Of a stretch of DNA of 64,000 bases, positions 33,178 to 42,486 are shown one piece after another. Both the position numbers and the translations under genes were made by a program. Source of the stretch: Streptomyces diacarni (GTDB lineage: Bacteria; Actinomycetota; Actinomycetes; Streptomycetales; Streptomycetaceae); contig NZ_QOIN01000047.1 in NCBI RefSeq assembly GCF_003323715.1, positions 496,001 to 560,000 on the forward strand. The letters run 5' to 3'. The notes beneath the pieces were generated by a model, which made no database searches, had not been told where the DNA came from, and saw only the letters and a program-made list of their open reading frames with translations. The first letter of the stretch is position 1. Every line of letters begins with the position of its first letter.

Positions 33178-33942
33178 TTAGGCTCCCGCGCTGCGCCCCT
33201 GGGCACCCTTGCCGCCGCGGCCCCGCTTCGCCCCACCGCGCAGGTGCGCCGGCACCAGGTCGCGGGCCGGTTCGGTGTAGCCGACGGAGACGATGCGGTC
33301 GCCGAGGAAGGTGAAGCTCGTCAGCGAGGCGAGCGTGCACTGGCGGCGGCGCGGGTCGTGCCACAGCCTGCGGTGCTCGACGAAGCTGCGCAGGATCCAG
33401 ATCGGCAGCTGGTGGCTGACGCACACCGCCTCATGTCCGCGCGCCGCGTCCTTCGCGGTCTCGATCGCGGCGCGCATCCGCACGACCTGTTCGAGGTACG
33501 GCTCGCCCCAGGAGGGGCGGAAGGGGTTGCGCAGGTGGCGCCAGTTCTCCGGCCGGCGCAGCGCGCCGTCGCCGACGCCGAAGGTCTTGCCTTCGAAGAC
33601 GTTGCCGGCCTCGATCAGCCGTGCGTCGGTGGCCAGGTCGAGCCCGTGCGCCTTGGCGACGGGGGTCGCGGTCTCCTGGGCGCGCTCCAGCGGGGAGGCG
33701 GCGACGTGGGTGATGTCGCGGCCCTCCAGGTGCTCGGCGACGCGGTCGGCCATGCGGCGGCCGAGGTCGGAGAGGTGGTAGCCGGGTTTGCGTCCGTACA
33801 GGACGCCCTCGGGGTTGTGGACCTCGCCGTGCCGCATCACGTGGACGACGGTGACGGTCTTGTCGTCCTTGCGGGCCCCGGTCTCCCCTCCGTCGAGCGC
33901 CTGGCTGCCGGTGTTCTCGCTCACGTCCTCGCCCTGGCTCAC
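33178..33942 (-). CDS. Histidine phosphatase family protein (phosphoglycerate mutase-like)
   Basis: A 254-residue protein with the phosphoglycerate mutase-type '[20 protein letters not shown]' (catalytic His in RHG), '[16 protein letters not shown]' (second Arg), the Glu in '[10 protein letters not shown]' and the final His in '[15 protein letters not shown]'. It should be a phosphomonoesterase, and the substrate cannot be read. GTG 33942 overlaps the hemL stop by four bases (GTGA), so it is coupled to hemL. A later in-frame GTG at 33924 is also possible. The N-terminal ~25 residues and the basic C-terminus look disordered. Confidence 0.88.
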   Translation of the reverse strand: MSQGEDVSENTGSQALDGGETGARKDDKTVTVVHVMRHGEVHNPEGVLYGRKPGYHLSDLGRRMADRVAEHLEGRDITHVAASPLERAQETATPVAKAHGLDLATDARLIEAGNVFEGKTFGVGDGALRRPENWRHLRNPFRPSWGEPYLEQVVRMRAAIETAKDAARGHEAVCVSHQLPIWILRSFVEHRRLWHDPRRRQCTLASLTSFTFLGDRIVSVGYTEPARDLVPAHLRGGAKRGRGGKGAQGRSAGA

Positions 33943-35276
33943 GCGGGCACCGCCTCGGCGGCGGCGCGGGCTGCGGCCGGCAGCGCGGCGGCGATCCGTT
34001 CGATGGCGCGCTCGTCGTGCGCGGCGGAGACGAACCAGATCTCGAAGCCGGACGGCGGCAGGTACACGCCCTGGGAGAGCATCGAGTGGAAGAACGCGGT
34101 GAAGCGGAAGGACTCCTGCTTCCTGGCGTCGTCGTACGTGCGGACCCCCGCGTCGCCGTAGTCGCCGAAGAAGACGGAGAACATGGTGCCCGCCGTCTGG
34201 ACGGTGTGCGCCACGCCCGCCTTGGTCAGCGCCTCGGTGGCCAGCTCGCGCACCTGGCGGGCCGCGGAGTCGACCACGGCGTGCGCGGCGAAGTCGTCCG
34301 CGGCCAGCAGCCGCAGCTGGGCGAGGCCCGCGGCGGTGGCGACCGGGTTCCCCGACAGGGTGCCGGCCTGGTAGACGGGGCCTGCCGGGGCGAGGTGGTC
34401 CATGACGTCCTTGCGGCCGCCGAACGCGGCGGTGGGGAAGCCGCCGCCCATCACCTTGCCGAAGGTCATCAGATCGGGTGCGACACCGTCGATGCCGTAC
34501 CAGCCGCGCGGTCCCGCCCGGAAGCCGGTCATGACCTCGTCGGAGATGAAGAGCGCGCCGTCGGCGGCGCACAGGTCCTTGAGCCCCTGGTTGAAGCCGT
34601 CGCGCGGCGGGACGATGCCCATGTTGCCCGGCGCGGCCTCGGTGATCACGCAGGCGATCTCGCGGGGGTGCGCGGCGAACGCCTCGCGGACCGCGTCCAG
34701 GTCGTTGTACGGCAGCACGATCGTGTCGCCGGCCTGCGCCCCGGTGACCCCCGGCGTGTCCGGCAGGCCCAGCGTGGCGATGCCGGACCCGGCCGAGGCG
34801 AGCAGCGCGTCGACGTGCCCGTGGTAGCACCCGGCGAACTTGACGACCTTGGGGCGGCCGGTGAACCCGCGCGCCAGCCGGATCGCCGACATGGTCGCCT
34901 CGGTGCCGGAGGAGACCAGGCGTACCTGCTCGACGGGGTCGATCCGGTGCACGATCTCCTCGGCGAGCGCCACCTCGTCCTCGACGGGGGTGCCGAAGGA
35001 GGTGCCGCGCTCCACGGCCTGCCGCACGGCCGCGGTGACCTCGGGGTGCGCGTGGCCGAGGATCGTCGGGCCCCAGGAGCAGACGAGGTCGACGTACTCC
35101 CTCCCGTCCGCGTCCGTGAGGTAGGGGCCGGAGCCCGACACCATGAACCGGGGCGTTCCGCCCACCCCGCGGAAGGCGCGGACCGGCGAGTTCACGCCTC
35201 CTGGTGTCACGGCGGCGGCGCGGTCGAAGAGCGACTGCGATACTGGTGCACTGTACGAGTAAGTCACGAAAGCCAT
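33939..35276 (-). CDS. hemL: Glutamate-1-semialdehyde 2,1-aminomutase
   Basis: A 445-residue PLP enzyme: '[20 protein letters not shown]' at the N-terminus, '[20 protein letters not shown]' in the cofactor site, '[17 protein letters not shown]', and the PLP-binding lysine in '[19 protein letters not shown]'. It converts glutamate-1-semialdehyde, the product of HemA, to 5-aminolevulinate. The other genes of the pathway (hemA, hemB, hemC, hemD) lie 15 kb away in this window. ATG 35276 is chosen by homology because no strong ribosome-binding site is seen. It is translationally coupled to the phosphatase gene. Confidence 0.94.
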   Translation of the reverse strand: MAFVTYSYSAPVSQSLFDRAAAVTPGGVNSPVRAFRGVGGTPRFMVSGSGPYLTDADGREYVDLVCSWGPTILGHAHPEVTAAVRQAVERGTSFGTPVEDEVALAEEIVHRIDPVEQVRLVSSGTEATMSAIRLARGFTGRPKVVKFAGCYHGHVDALLASAGSGIATLGLPDTPGVTGAQAGDTIVLPYNDLDAVREAFAAHPREIACVITEAAPGNMGIVPPRDGFNQGLKDLCAADGALFISDEVMTGFRAGPRGWYGIDGVAPDLMTFGKVMGGGFPTAAFGGRKDVMDHLAPAGPVYQAGTLSGNPVATAAGLAQLRLLAADDFAAHAVVDSAARQVRELATEALTKAGVAHTVQTAGTMFSVFFGDYGDAGVRTYDDARKQESFRFTAFFHSMLSQGVYLPPSGFEIWFVSAAHDERAIERIAAALPAAARAAAEAVPA

Positions 35277-35404
35277 GGTGTCATCAGGCCCGTGTGCGGG
35301 GCCTTCGGGGCGTTTCACGCTCCGTGGGACGGGGAGGTCTCTGACACGATGATCGGGCCGCACGGGGACGGCAGTGCGGCCCGGATGAGCAGTCGGGTGG
35401 TGAC

Positions 35405-36190
35405 ATGCATCGCGGTGGCGGACTGGGAGAGGGGCCCGGCCCCTCGGAGACTGGCCCGGAGCGTGCGCAGGGGCGCCACAGGCGCACTGCGGCGGAGACC
35501 GAGAGCGGAACCACGGCGGGGAGAACACACAGCGGTACGGGGCACAGCGGCAGACCGGACGGCGGTGCCGGGCAGCACGGCGGCACGGCACACGACGGCA
35601 TGCGACACGGCGGCGCCGGGCCGAACGGCCCGGTGGCGGAGGACGGGACGACGAGCGGCAGCGGACTCGTGCGGGGCGGCGGCCTCGGCCAGGGCGCGGG
35701 GCTCGCGGGTATCGGCAGCACGGCGAAGATCAGGAGCAGCAGGGGTGGCGGCCGAGTGGGGGTGACCTACAAGTACTTCGGGGCACCGGACGGTGCCACG
35801 GCCGCGCGCGTTCCCATCTCGATGCGCCCCGAGGAGCTGGGCGGGGACGAGTTGGGCCAGGGCATGTTCACCAAGATCAAGCCCGAGACGATGGCGGCGA
35901 TGGTGCTGACGGGGATCGAGGGCATACCGCTGCACCGGGTCCCGCCGCTCGAACTCGTCGTCCTGCACCCGGACTACGCCGTGGTGAAGCTCCCCATGAC
36001 GGTCGTCGACCCGCTGCGCGGCGTCGGTGACGAGACGGTGGGCGCGGCGGCGTTCATCTGGTCCACGGTCCCCGACCGGGCGGGACCGCAGGACGCCTTC
36101 AACGTCTACCAGCTCCTGCACCGCTGGCAGGACTTCTCCGACCGCCTCCACGAGGCGGGCCACCAGGCCTACTGCCTGGTGTGGCCGTAG
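35405..36190 (+). CDS. Conserved hypothetical protein with Gly/His-rich N-terminus
   Basis: A 261-residue reading frame not assigned to a named family. The first ~115 residues are low complexity (Gly, His, Thr, Arg, Ser). The compact domain begins near '[20 protein letters not shown]' and continues through '[17 protein letters not shown]', '[20 protein letters not shown]' to the end '[14 protein letters not shown]'. The true start could be a GTG at 35756 or 35762, which would remove most of the repetitive part. It is divergent from hemL and converges on the BCCT transporter gene. Confidence 0.7.
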   Translation: MHRGGGLGEGPGPSETGPERAQGRHRRTAAETESGTTAGRTHSGTGHSGRPDGGAGQHGGTAHDGMRHGGAGPNGPVAEDGTTSGSGLVRGGGLGQGAGLAGIGSTAKIRSSRGGGRVGVTYKYFGAPDGATAARVPISMRPEELGGDELGQGMFTKIKPETMAAMVLTGIEGIPLHRVPPLELVVLHPDYAVVKLPMTVVDPLRGVGDETVGAAAFIWSTVPDRAGPQDAFNVYQLLHRWQDFSDRLHEAGHQAYCLVWP

Positions 36191-36432
36191 ACACCCGTCC
36201 AGCTCCCGCCCACCGCGCGGGCAGCCGTCACGCCGCCCCGCCCCGCCGCGCCTGCGGCTCATCGCGTCCGCCGACCGCACCGCGCGGGTCACCGCGCGCC
36301 TCGCGGAGACGGTGGGCGAGGTCACACACCGGGTGCCGCGGCTGACACCGGCCCGCCTGGGTGTACGAGCGGCGGCAGCGGGCGAGCTGACGGCCCACCA
36401 GGAGCGCGGGCGCGGCACGACCGCCCACGACG
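36191..36432. other. Gap between converging genes, no gene seen
   Basis: No reading frame with a start signal or recognisable protein is visible. The stretch leads into the strong bidirectional terminator at 36433. Confidence 0.5.
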
Positions 36433-36476
36433 GACGGGCGCCCCGCCACCGTTGGCACGGTGGCGGGGCGCCCGTC
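36433..36476. terminator. Strong bidirectional terminator
   Basis: A perfect 20-base GC-rich stem (36433-36452 with 36457-36476) and a TGGC loop sit between the convergent genes ending at 36190 and 36499. Confidence 0.88.
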
Positions 36477-36498
36477 GTCGTCGGGTGGGGACCTTCTC

Positions 36499-38319
36499 TC
36501 AGTCCTCGCCCTTGTCGGTGCTCACCCGGCCCGAGGCGGCCGAGTCACCCGAGGCCTTGCCGTTCGACGCACCGCCCGCCTGACCGGAGTCGTCGGCCAC
36601 CACGGCGTCGGCCACGGCCTGGGCCACCTCGGCGTCCAGGATCTCCGCGTCCAGCTTGGGCGCGTCCGGGTCGACCGGCGCGATCTGGAACTCGAAGTCG
36701 CCGCCGTACTGCTCGTGTCCGGCGACCACCGCGCTGCCCACGGCCTCCTCGCCCCGCTCGGTACGGATGATCAGCGGGTCCCTGCGCAGGTCCTTCGAGA
36801 GGGCGATGCACAAGCCGATCATCACGACCGTGAAGGGCACCGCCACCAGAATGGTGAGGTTCTTCAGGCCTTCCAGCGCTTCGTCCCCACCACCACCGAT
36901 CATCAGCATGACCGCGCCGACGGCGCCGGTGAGGACACCCCAGATGATGACGACGCCGCGGCTGGGCTCCAGCGTGCCCCGCTGCGAGAGCGTGCCCATC
37001 ACGATCGAGGCGGCGTCCGCTCCGGAGACGAAGAAGATGCCGACCAGGAGCATCACGATGAACCCGGTGACGCTGGCGATCGGGTACTCGTTCAGCACGT
37101 TGAAGAGCTGCGCCTCCTGGGTGTCGCCCAGGTTGGTGCCGTCGGACTGGAGCTTCATGGCGGTGCCGCCGAAGATGGCGAACCAGATGAGGCTCACGAC
37201 GCTGGGGACCAGGATCACGCCGCCGACGAACTGGCGGATGGTGCGGCCCCGGCTGATGCGGGCGATGAACATGCCCACGAACGGCGTCCAGGAGATCCAC
37301 CAGGCCCAGTAGAAGACCGTCCAGCCGGACAGCCACTCGGCCACGCCCTTACCGCTCGAGGAGTCCGTTCGCCCGATCAGCTGCGGCAGGTCACCGAGAT
37401 AGCTGCCGAGTGAGGTCGGCACCATGTTGAGCATGAGGATCGTCGGGCCGACGATGAAGAGGAAGACCACCAGCAGTCCGGCCAGCACCATGTTGATGTT
37501 GGACAGCCACTGGACACCCCTCTCCACGCCGGAGACGGCGGAGAAGACGAACGCCGCCGTCAGCACGACGATGATGGTGACCAGCACGCCGGTGCTGACC
37601 TTGCTCGCCCAGCCGGCCTCCTCTATGCCGCTGCCGATCTGGAGCGCGCCCAGACCCAGCGACGCGGCGGAACCGAACAGCGTGGCGAAGATGGCGAGGA
37701 TGTCGATGACCTTGCCGACACCGCCGTTGGCGGCGCGCTCACCGATCAGCGGGGTGAAGACCGCGCTGATCGTCTGCCGCCTGCCGCGGCGGAAGCAGCT
37801 GTAGGCGATGGCGAGGCCGACGACCGCGTAGATCGCCCACGGGTGGAGCGTCCAGTGGAAGAGCGTGGTGGCCAGCGACGTCTGCATCCGGTCCGCGTCG
37901 TTGGCCGGGTCGGTGCCGGGCGGGGCGTCGTTGAAGTGGCTCAGCGGCTCGCTCACGCCGTAGAACATCAGCCCGATGCCCATGCCGGCGCTGAACATCA
38001 TCGCGATCCACGAGACGGTCTTGAACTCCGGCTGCTCCCCCTCCTTGCCGAGGGTGATCTTGCCGTAGCGGCTGAAGGCCAGCCACAGCGAGAAGATCAC
38101 GAAGCCGGTCGCGGCGAGCACGAAGGCCCAGCCGCCGTTGTGCATCGTCCAGTCGAGCATCGTCTTGGAGACGTCGCCCAGCGAGTCCGTCGCGACCGCG
38201 CCCCATACGACGAAGATGAGCGTGAGCAGTGCCGTGACACCGAACACCACGCGATCGGTCTGGGGGCCCCGGGTCAGCCCCCCGCTGGAGGCATGAGCCT
38301 CCTCTGTCTCAGGTTTCAC
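36499..38319 (-). CDS. BCCT-family betaine/carnitine/choline transporter
   Basis: A 606-residue transporter with 12 transmembrane helices. The aromatic substrate region is 'WTVFYWAWWISWTPFVG' followed by 'MFIARISRGRTIRQF', the BCCT signature. 'MFSAGMGIGLMFYGVSEPL' is the sodium/substrate loop 'GMGIG(L/I)'. The C-terminal ~90 residues are acidic and could act as an osmosensing tail. It imports quaternary amines such as glycine betaine or carnitine, fitting the carnitine operon at the left of the window, although 30 kb away. The start is GTG with a GGAGGAAGG site. Confidence 0.92.
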   Translation of the reverse strand: MKPETEEAHASSGGLTRGPQTDRVVFGVTALLTLIFVVWGAVATDSLGDVSKTMLDWTMHNGGWAFVLAATGFVIFSLWLAFSRYGKITLGKEGEQPEFKTVSWIAMMFSAGMGIGLMFYGVSEPLSHFNDAPPGTDPANDADRMQTSLATTLFHWTLHPWAIYAVVGLAIAYSCFRRGRRQTISAVFTPLIGERAANGGVGKVIDILAIFATLFGSAASLGLGALQIGSGIEEAGWASKVSTGVLVTIIVVLTAAFVFSAVSGVERGVQWLSNINMVLAGLLVVFLFIVGPTILMLNMVPTSLGSYLGDLPQLIGRTDSSSGKGVAEWLSGWTVFYWAWWISWTPFVGMFIARISRGRTIRQFVGGVILVPSVVSLIWFAIFGGTAMKLQSDGTNLGDTQEAQLFNVLNEYPIASVTGFIVMLLVGIFFVSGADAASIVMGTLSQRGTLEPSRGVVIIWGVLTGAVGAVMLMIGGGGDEALEGLKNLTILVAVPFTVVMIGLCIALSKDLRRDPLIIRTERGEEAVGSAVVAGHEQYGGDFEFQIAPVDPDAPKLDAEILDAEVAQAVADAVVADDSGQAGGASNGKASGDSAASGRVSTDKGED

Positions 38320-38813
38320 GTTTGACTATTGCCCTTCCTCCGGAGGACACGCGTCCTCGTAAGCGCGCGGTCTCTGACATGGATTCGCAGGGCCGCTACC
38401 CGGCGCGGATGAAAGTAATCCGGCTGATCAGCGCCCTCCAAAGCCTGATTTTCCGCTCAACTGCCCACAGCAGCAGGGACGTTGTGCGTACCTCGAAAAC
38501 CGTCACCACGCTGCGTGACCAGTGGAACCCGGTAAGCCTAGGGCCCCTGTCACCGCCGGGAACCCCCGCGGAGGCGTCGGCCAGGGGGTCGTTGCCAATC
38601 CGGAACATGGCGCGTCCGCACAGCGGGGCCTCCCACAAGGCCAGGAGAACGGCGAAAGGGAAAAGACTGACTTTGCGCAACATAGGTACCAGGCGACCGG
38701 ACGCCTGAGCGGCGCGTGCGGTAGACATGGTGCCGTCGCCGCGTCGGCGGAACGCCTCACGGGCGTGCGCGGACGGCGACGCCCCCGACGACGACCCAGC
38801 GAGGAGGCCAACC
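38320..38813. other. Divergent promoter region, no gene seen
   Basis: Nearly 500 bases between the BCCT and lipoprotein starts. The stretch 38405-38500 is AT-richer than its surroundings and probably holds the BCCT promoter. Frames present on either strand have no ribosome-binding site or recognisable product. I looked for cobalamin and c-di-AMP riboswitch motifs around 38515-38600 and could not match them. Confidence 0.4.
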
Positions 38814-39839
38814 GTGCCGCGGAGGGCAAAGAGGGACGCCGTGCGCGCGTCGTACGCGACCAAGGCCGCACTCGCCCTCGTACTCGCCGGCGCCCTCACC
38901 GCCTGCACGGGCTCCTCCGACACCGAGGACGGCAACGACGGCAAGCCGGGAGGCTCCTCCGCCTCACCGAGCGCGGCCGAGCCCGGCAAGTACAGCACCC
39001 TGCCCGAGCCGTGCGACGCCGTCGGCACGGGCACCCTGCGCGACCTGCTGCCCGGCGCCGCGGCGGCCGAGGACGAGGGCACGGCGGCCCCCAGCCCGAG
39101 CGCCGACCCCTACGAGGGTGAGCCGAGCGCCACCTACGACACCGACCGCAGGGTCGGCTGCCGCTGGAAGAACGCCACCACCCTCAGCACCCGCCATCTG
39201 AACATCGACTTCGAGCGGGTGGTCTCCTACGACCCGTCCGTCAGCGACGACGAACAGGCCGCGCAGCTGTACGTCAAGAAGGCCCGCAAGGCGCACATCC
39301 CCCTCGCGCCGGGCGACGGCAGCACGGACTCCGGCCCGGGCGGCGACTCCGACTCCGACTCCGGCAAGGACCCGGGCGCGTCGGGCGAGCCGGACAAGAG
39401 CGGCGGCAAGACGCCCGAAGGCCACGCCTCGCCGACCGAGGAGTCCGGCAAGGGCCACGAGAGCGACGGAGCAGCCGGGACCGACGAGCACGGCAAGGGC
39501 GGCAAAAGCGGCAAGAGCGGCTCGGGCGACGACGGCGGCGAGGACGGCGAGGGCGGGGCGTCGGACTCCCCCGGGTCCGACACCCCCACCCCGGACGAGG
39601 ACCTGGCCCCCCGCTCCCTGGACGACCTGGCGGACGCCGCCTACCTCGACGACGAGCTGCACACCGCGGACTCCGGCATCCACCGGGACGTCACCCTCGT
39701 CTTCCGCACCGCCAACGTGATCGCCACCGTCGAGTACGACCAGTGGGTGACCGACAAACACCGCATCCCGGACAGTGAGGAGCTCCAGGAGAAGGCACGG
39801 AAGCTCGCCGGCCACCTCGCGGAACAGTTCGAGGACTGA
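38814..39839 (+). CDS. DUF3558-like lipoprotein with long Gly/Ser/Lys/Glu linker
   Basis: A 341-residue lipoprotein. GTG 38814 follows GAGGAGG by six bases and opens a short signal with lipobox 'LTAC' (Cys31). A conserved part, 'YSTLPEPCDAVGTGTLRDLL' with 'CRWKN', resembles DUF3558 proteins. A ~110-residue repetitive linker of Gly, Ser, Lys, Asp and Glu follows (about residues 170-280), then the domain resumes with 'LVFRTANVIATVEYDQW'. The insertion within the domain is unusual. The next gene is a shorter paralogue without the linker. Confidence 0.78.
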   Translation: MPRRAKRDAVRASYATKAALALVLAGALTACTGSSDTEDGNDGKPGGSSASPSAAEPGKYSTLPEPCDAVGTGTLRDLLPGAAAAEDEGTAAPSPSADPYEGEPSATYDTDRRVGCRWKNATTLSTRHLNIDFERVVSYDPSVSDDEQAAQLYVKKARKAHIPLAPGDGSTDSGPGGDSDSDSGKDPGASGEPDKSGGKTPEGHASPTEESGKGHESDGAAGTDEHGKGGKSGKSGSGDDGGEDGEGGASDSPGSDTPTPDEDLAPRSLDDLADAAYLDDELHTADSGIHRDVTLVFRTANVIATVEYDQWVTDKHRIPDSEELQEKARKLAGHLAEQFED

Positions 39840-40063
39840 CCGGACCCACCGGACTCACCGGACCGACCAGGCCGACCCTATGGGTACTTTCGCCCCTTTT
39901 TCCCGCCCTCCTCTGTGGCCGACCCCACCCTGTGGGCAGTCCCACGCCCCGGAAGGTGCCGCGAAACACCCACATGAGCCCACAGGTTGCGTACCGTTCC
40001 GACAGCACCGCTGCCACCCCCCGGCTCGGCACAACTGGTGAAGACCCCGGAAGCGAAGGAACC

Positions 40064-40780
40064 ATGCACCGAAACGCCCCGCGCAACGCCCCTCGACGGA
40101 GTAAAACCGTCAGGAACACGCTCGCCTGTGCGGCAGTGGCGCTCCCCGTCCTGCTGGTCGCCGGCTGCTCCTCGGACTCCGACCAGGGCAAAGAATCGGA
40201 CTCCCCCTCGGCCTCGGCGAGCAAGAAGCCCACCGTGGCGCCCGCCAAGTTCAAGAAGCTGCCCGACGCGTGCAAGAGCCTCGGCAAGGACGCCGTCAAG
40301 GACGTCGTGCCCGGCACCGACGACAAGTCGGGCAAGAAGGTCGGCTCCGGTGACGCCGACGACTCCAACAGCTGCCTGTGGAGCGGGCTCGACAAGTACG
40401 ACTACCGCCAGCTGACCCTCTCCTTCAAGCGCTTCGACTCCGACCCGGCCATCGGCTCGGGCGCCAAGCGCGCCGCGGACCACGCCAAGCAGCAGGTCGA
40501 CGAGAAGGCCGCCGACAAGAGCAATCGCGACCTCAAGGAGTTCAAGGTCTCCGGCGTCGGCGACGAGGCCTCAGCCGTCGCCTACGAGACCAAGAAGGAA
40601 GACACCAAGGGCAAGACCTCCGAGTACCGGGCCGAACGCCTGGTCACCCGTGTCGCCAACGTCGTGGTCACCGTCGACTACGAGGGCGCCGGCTTCGAGG
40701 ACGCCAAGAAGCCGGACGCCGACGAGGTGAAGAAAAAGGCCGAGAAGGCGGCCAAGGAAGCGGTCAAGCAGATCAAGTGA
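40064..40780 (+). CDS. DUF3558-like lipoprotein
   Basis: A 238-residue lipoprotein with signal and lipobox 'LVAGC' (Cys35). The mature domain shares with the preceding protein the pattern of 'KLPDACKSLGKDAVKDVVPG', a 'CLWSG' strand, and a C-terminal 'ERLVTRVANVVVTVDYEG' followed by a Lys/Ala/Glu helix. The two genes look like tandem duplicates, with the upstream copy extended by a linker. The function is unknown. The ATG has an AAGGA site. Confidence 0.8.
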   Translation: MHRNAPRNAPRRSKTVRNTLACAAVALPVLLVAGCSSDSDQGKESDSPSASASKKPTVAPAKFKKLPDACKSLGKDAVKDVVPGTDDKSGKKVGSGDADDSNSCLWSGLDKYDYRQLTLSFKRFDSDPAIGSGAKRAADHAKQQVDEKAADKSNRDLKEFKVSGVGDEASAVAYETKKEDTKGKTSEYRAERLVTRVANVVVTVDYEGAGFEDAKKPDADEVKKKAEKAAKEAVKQIK

Positions 40781-40868
40781 CCGCCACGTCGCCCACCGCG
40801 TCCCGGAGCCCGGCCCGTCCGCACGGAGGCCGGGCTCCGCGCGTGCCGGCGGTCCGGAGTGTGCCAAG

Positions 40869-42464
40869 GTGGGCGCGCCAGTTTCCGAGGGCGGGTTCCA
40901 GAGGGTGGGGACAACTCCAGTGCAGGGCGTACAACTGACCCGAATACACCGCATACTGATCACTGTCGTCATCGCCGGCGCCATGGTGATCGCCGCGATC
41001 GGCTTCGCGGGCTCCTACGCGGCCGTCCGCGACCTCGCGGAACGCAAGGGCTTCGGCGCCTTCGCCCCGTTCTTCCCCGTAGGGGTCGACGCCGGCATCG
41101 TCGTCCTGCTCGCCCTGGACCTGCTGCTGACGTGGATCCGCATCCCGTTTCCGCTGCTGCGGCAGACCGCCTGGCTCCTGACGGCCGCCACCATCGCCTT
41201 CAACGGCGCCGCCGCCTGGCCCGACCCGCTCGGTGTGGGCATGCACGCGGTCATCCCGGTGCTCTTCGTCGTCACCGTGGAAGCGGCGCGGCACGCCACC
41301 GGACGCGTCGCCGCCATCACCGCGGACAAGCACATGGAGGGTGTGCGCCTCTCCCGCTGGATGCTGGCCTTCCCCTCCACCTTCCTGCTGTGGCGGCGGA
41401 TGAAGCTGTGGGAGCTGCGCAGCTACGACCAGGTGATCCGGATGGAGCAGGACCGGCTCATCTACGAGACCCGGCTGCGCGCCCGGTACGGACGTGCCTG
41501 GCGGCGCCGGGCGCCCGTGGAGGCGCTGATGCCTCTGAAACTCGTCCGCTACGGGGTGCCGCTGCGCGAGACGGCGCCCGAGGCGACCAGGCTGCCCGAG
41601 TCCGCACCCGAGGCGACCAGGCTGCCCGAGCCGGCGCCCGCGGTGGCCGCGGTCGGGACGGGGACGGGGGCCGGGCCCGATGACAGCCCGCCGCCCGCGC
41701 AGGTTCCGCACGACGCGCAGGCCGCGTGGGAGCCCGCCCCGCAGCACGAGACCGCACCCGAACCCGCCGCCTCCGTCACCCCCGTTCCCCCTCCCGCGCC
41801 CGTACCCGAGACCGCACCCGAAGCCGAACCCGAAGCCGAACCCGCCCCGTCGACGGAGGCCGGGAACGCGCCGCCCCCGGAGGCCGGACCCGCCGGCGGG
41901 CAGGGCGCGCACACCGCGTCGGGGCCCGCGGCCCAGCGCCCTGCGGCGGAGTTCCCCGTGCCGGTGGCTCCCGGCCGCTACCGGCGCCTGGCGGAGCCGG
42001 CGGCGGCCACGTCGGAAGCCCTGTCGGAAGCCCCGGCACCGGCGGCTCCCGCGCCGGTCGAGGAGCTGTTCATCGAGCCCACGCCTCCCCAGCCCGCCCC
42101 CCACGAGGGACCGGAGCAGCCCGGCGCGCACGCCCACGCGAGCGCGGAGACGCACCCGGGCACGGAGGCGTACCCGGCCCCGGACACGCGTCCGGGCCCG
42201 TTCGAGGACGAGGACCCCTACGGCGGCGACGAGCCCGTCGGCATCCCCGACGGCATCCCCCGCGAGGAGGTCTACTTCGAGGCGTACCGCCACTACGTCG
42301 CCTCGCACGGCGCCTTCCCCACCGCGCGGCACCTCTCCCGCACCCTGCACGACGGTTTCGGGGTCACCACGGTGGACGGCAGGCTGCTGAGCGAGACCTA
42401 CCTGGGCACGTACATGCGCGAGTTCAAGGACCGCTACAACACCGAGATGGGGCTCGCGGGGTAG
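40869..42464 (+). CDS. DUF2637 (SpdB-like) membrane protein with Pro/Ala/Glu linker
   Basis: A 531-residue protein. Four transmembrane helices occupy residues 29-50, 66-88, 99-117 and 123-140, with the DUF2637 features 'FAPFFPVGVDAGIVVLLALD' and 'FNGAAAWPDPLGVGMHAVIP'. A basic cytoplasmic stretch follows, then a ~270-residue Pro/Ala/Glu-rich linker containing a duplicated 30-base unit (41577-41636). The protein ends with a ~70-residue domain, 'YFEAYRHYVASHGAFPTARH' to 'YMREFKDRYNTEMG', resembling a DNA-binding or partner domain. Relatives include plasmid spread (Spd) proteins. The role of chromosomal copies is unknown. Confidence 0.82.
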   Translation: MGAPVSEGGFQRVGTTPVQGVQLTRIHRILITVVIAGAMVIAAIGFAGSYAAVRDLAERKGFGAFAPFFPVGVDAGIVVLLALDLLLTWIRIPFPLLRQTAWLLTAATIAFNGAAAWPDPLGVGMHAVIPVLFVVTVEAARHATGRVAAITADKHMEGVRLSRWMLAFPSTFLLWRRMKLWELRSYDQVIRMEQDRLIYETRLRARYGRAWRRRAPVEALMPLKLVRYGVPLRETAPEATRLPESAPEATRLPEPAPAVAAVGTGTGAGPDDSPPPAQVPHDAQAAWEPAPQHETAPEPAASVTPVPPPAPVPETAPEAEPEAEPAPSTEAGNAPPPEAGPAGGQGAHTASGPAAQRPAAEFPVPVAPGRYRRLAEPAAATSEALSEAPAPAAPAPVEELFIEPTPPQPAPHEGPEQPGAHAHASAETHPGTEAYPAPDTRPGPFEDEDPYGGDEPVGIPDGIPREEVYFEAYRHYVASHGAFPTARHLSRTLHDGFGVTTVDGRLLSETYLGTYMREFKDRYNTEMGLAG

Positions 42465-42486
42465 CGGTCCGCGGACTCGGCCGGTG

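Noticed and set aside
38515-38620. Possible riboswitch before the lipoprotein or BCCT gene
   Set aside because: Short runs such as GGAACCCGG and CCGGGAACCCC recall cobalamin or c-di-AMP elements, but the conserved cores could not be matched on either strand.
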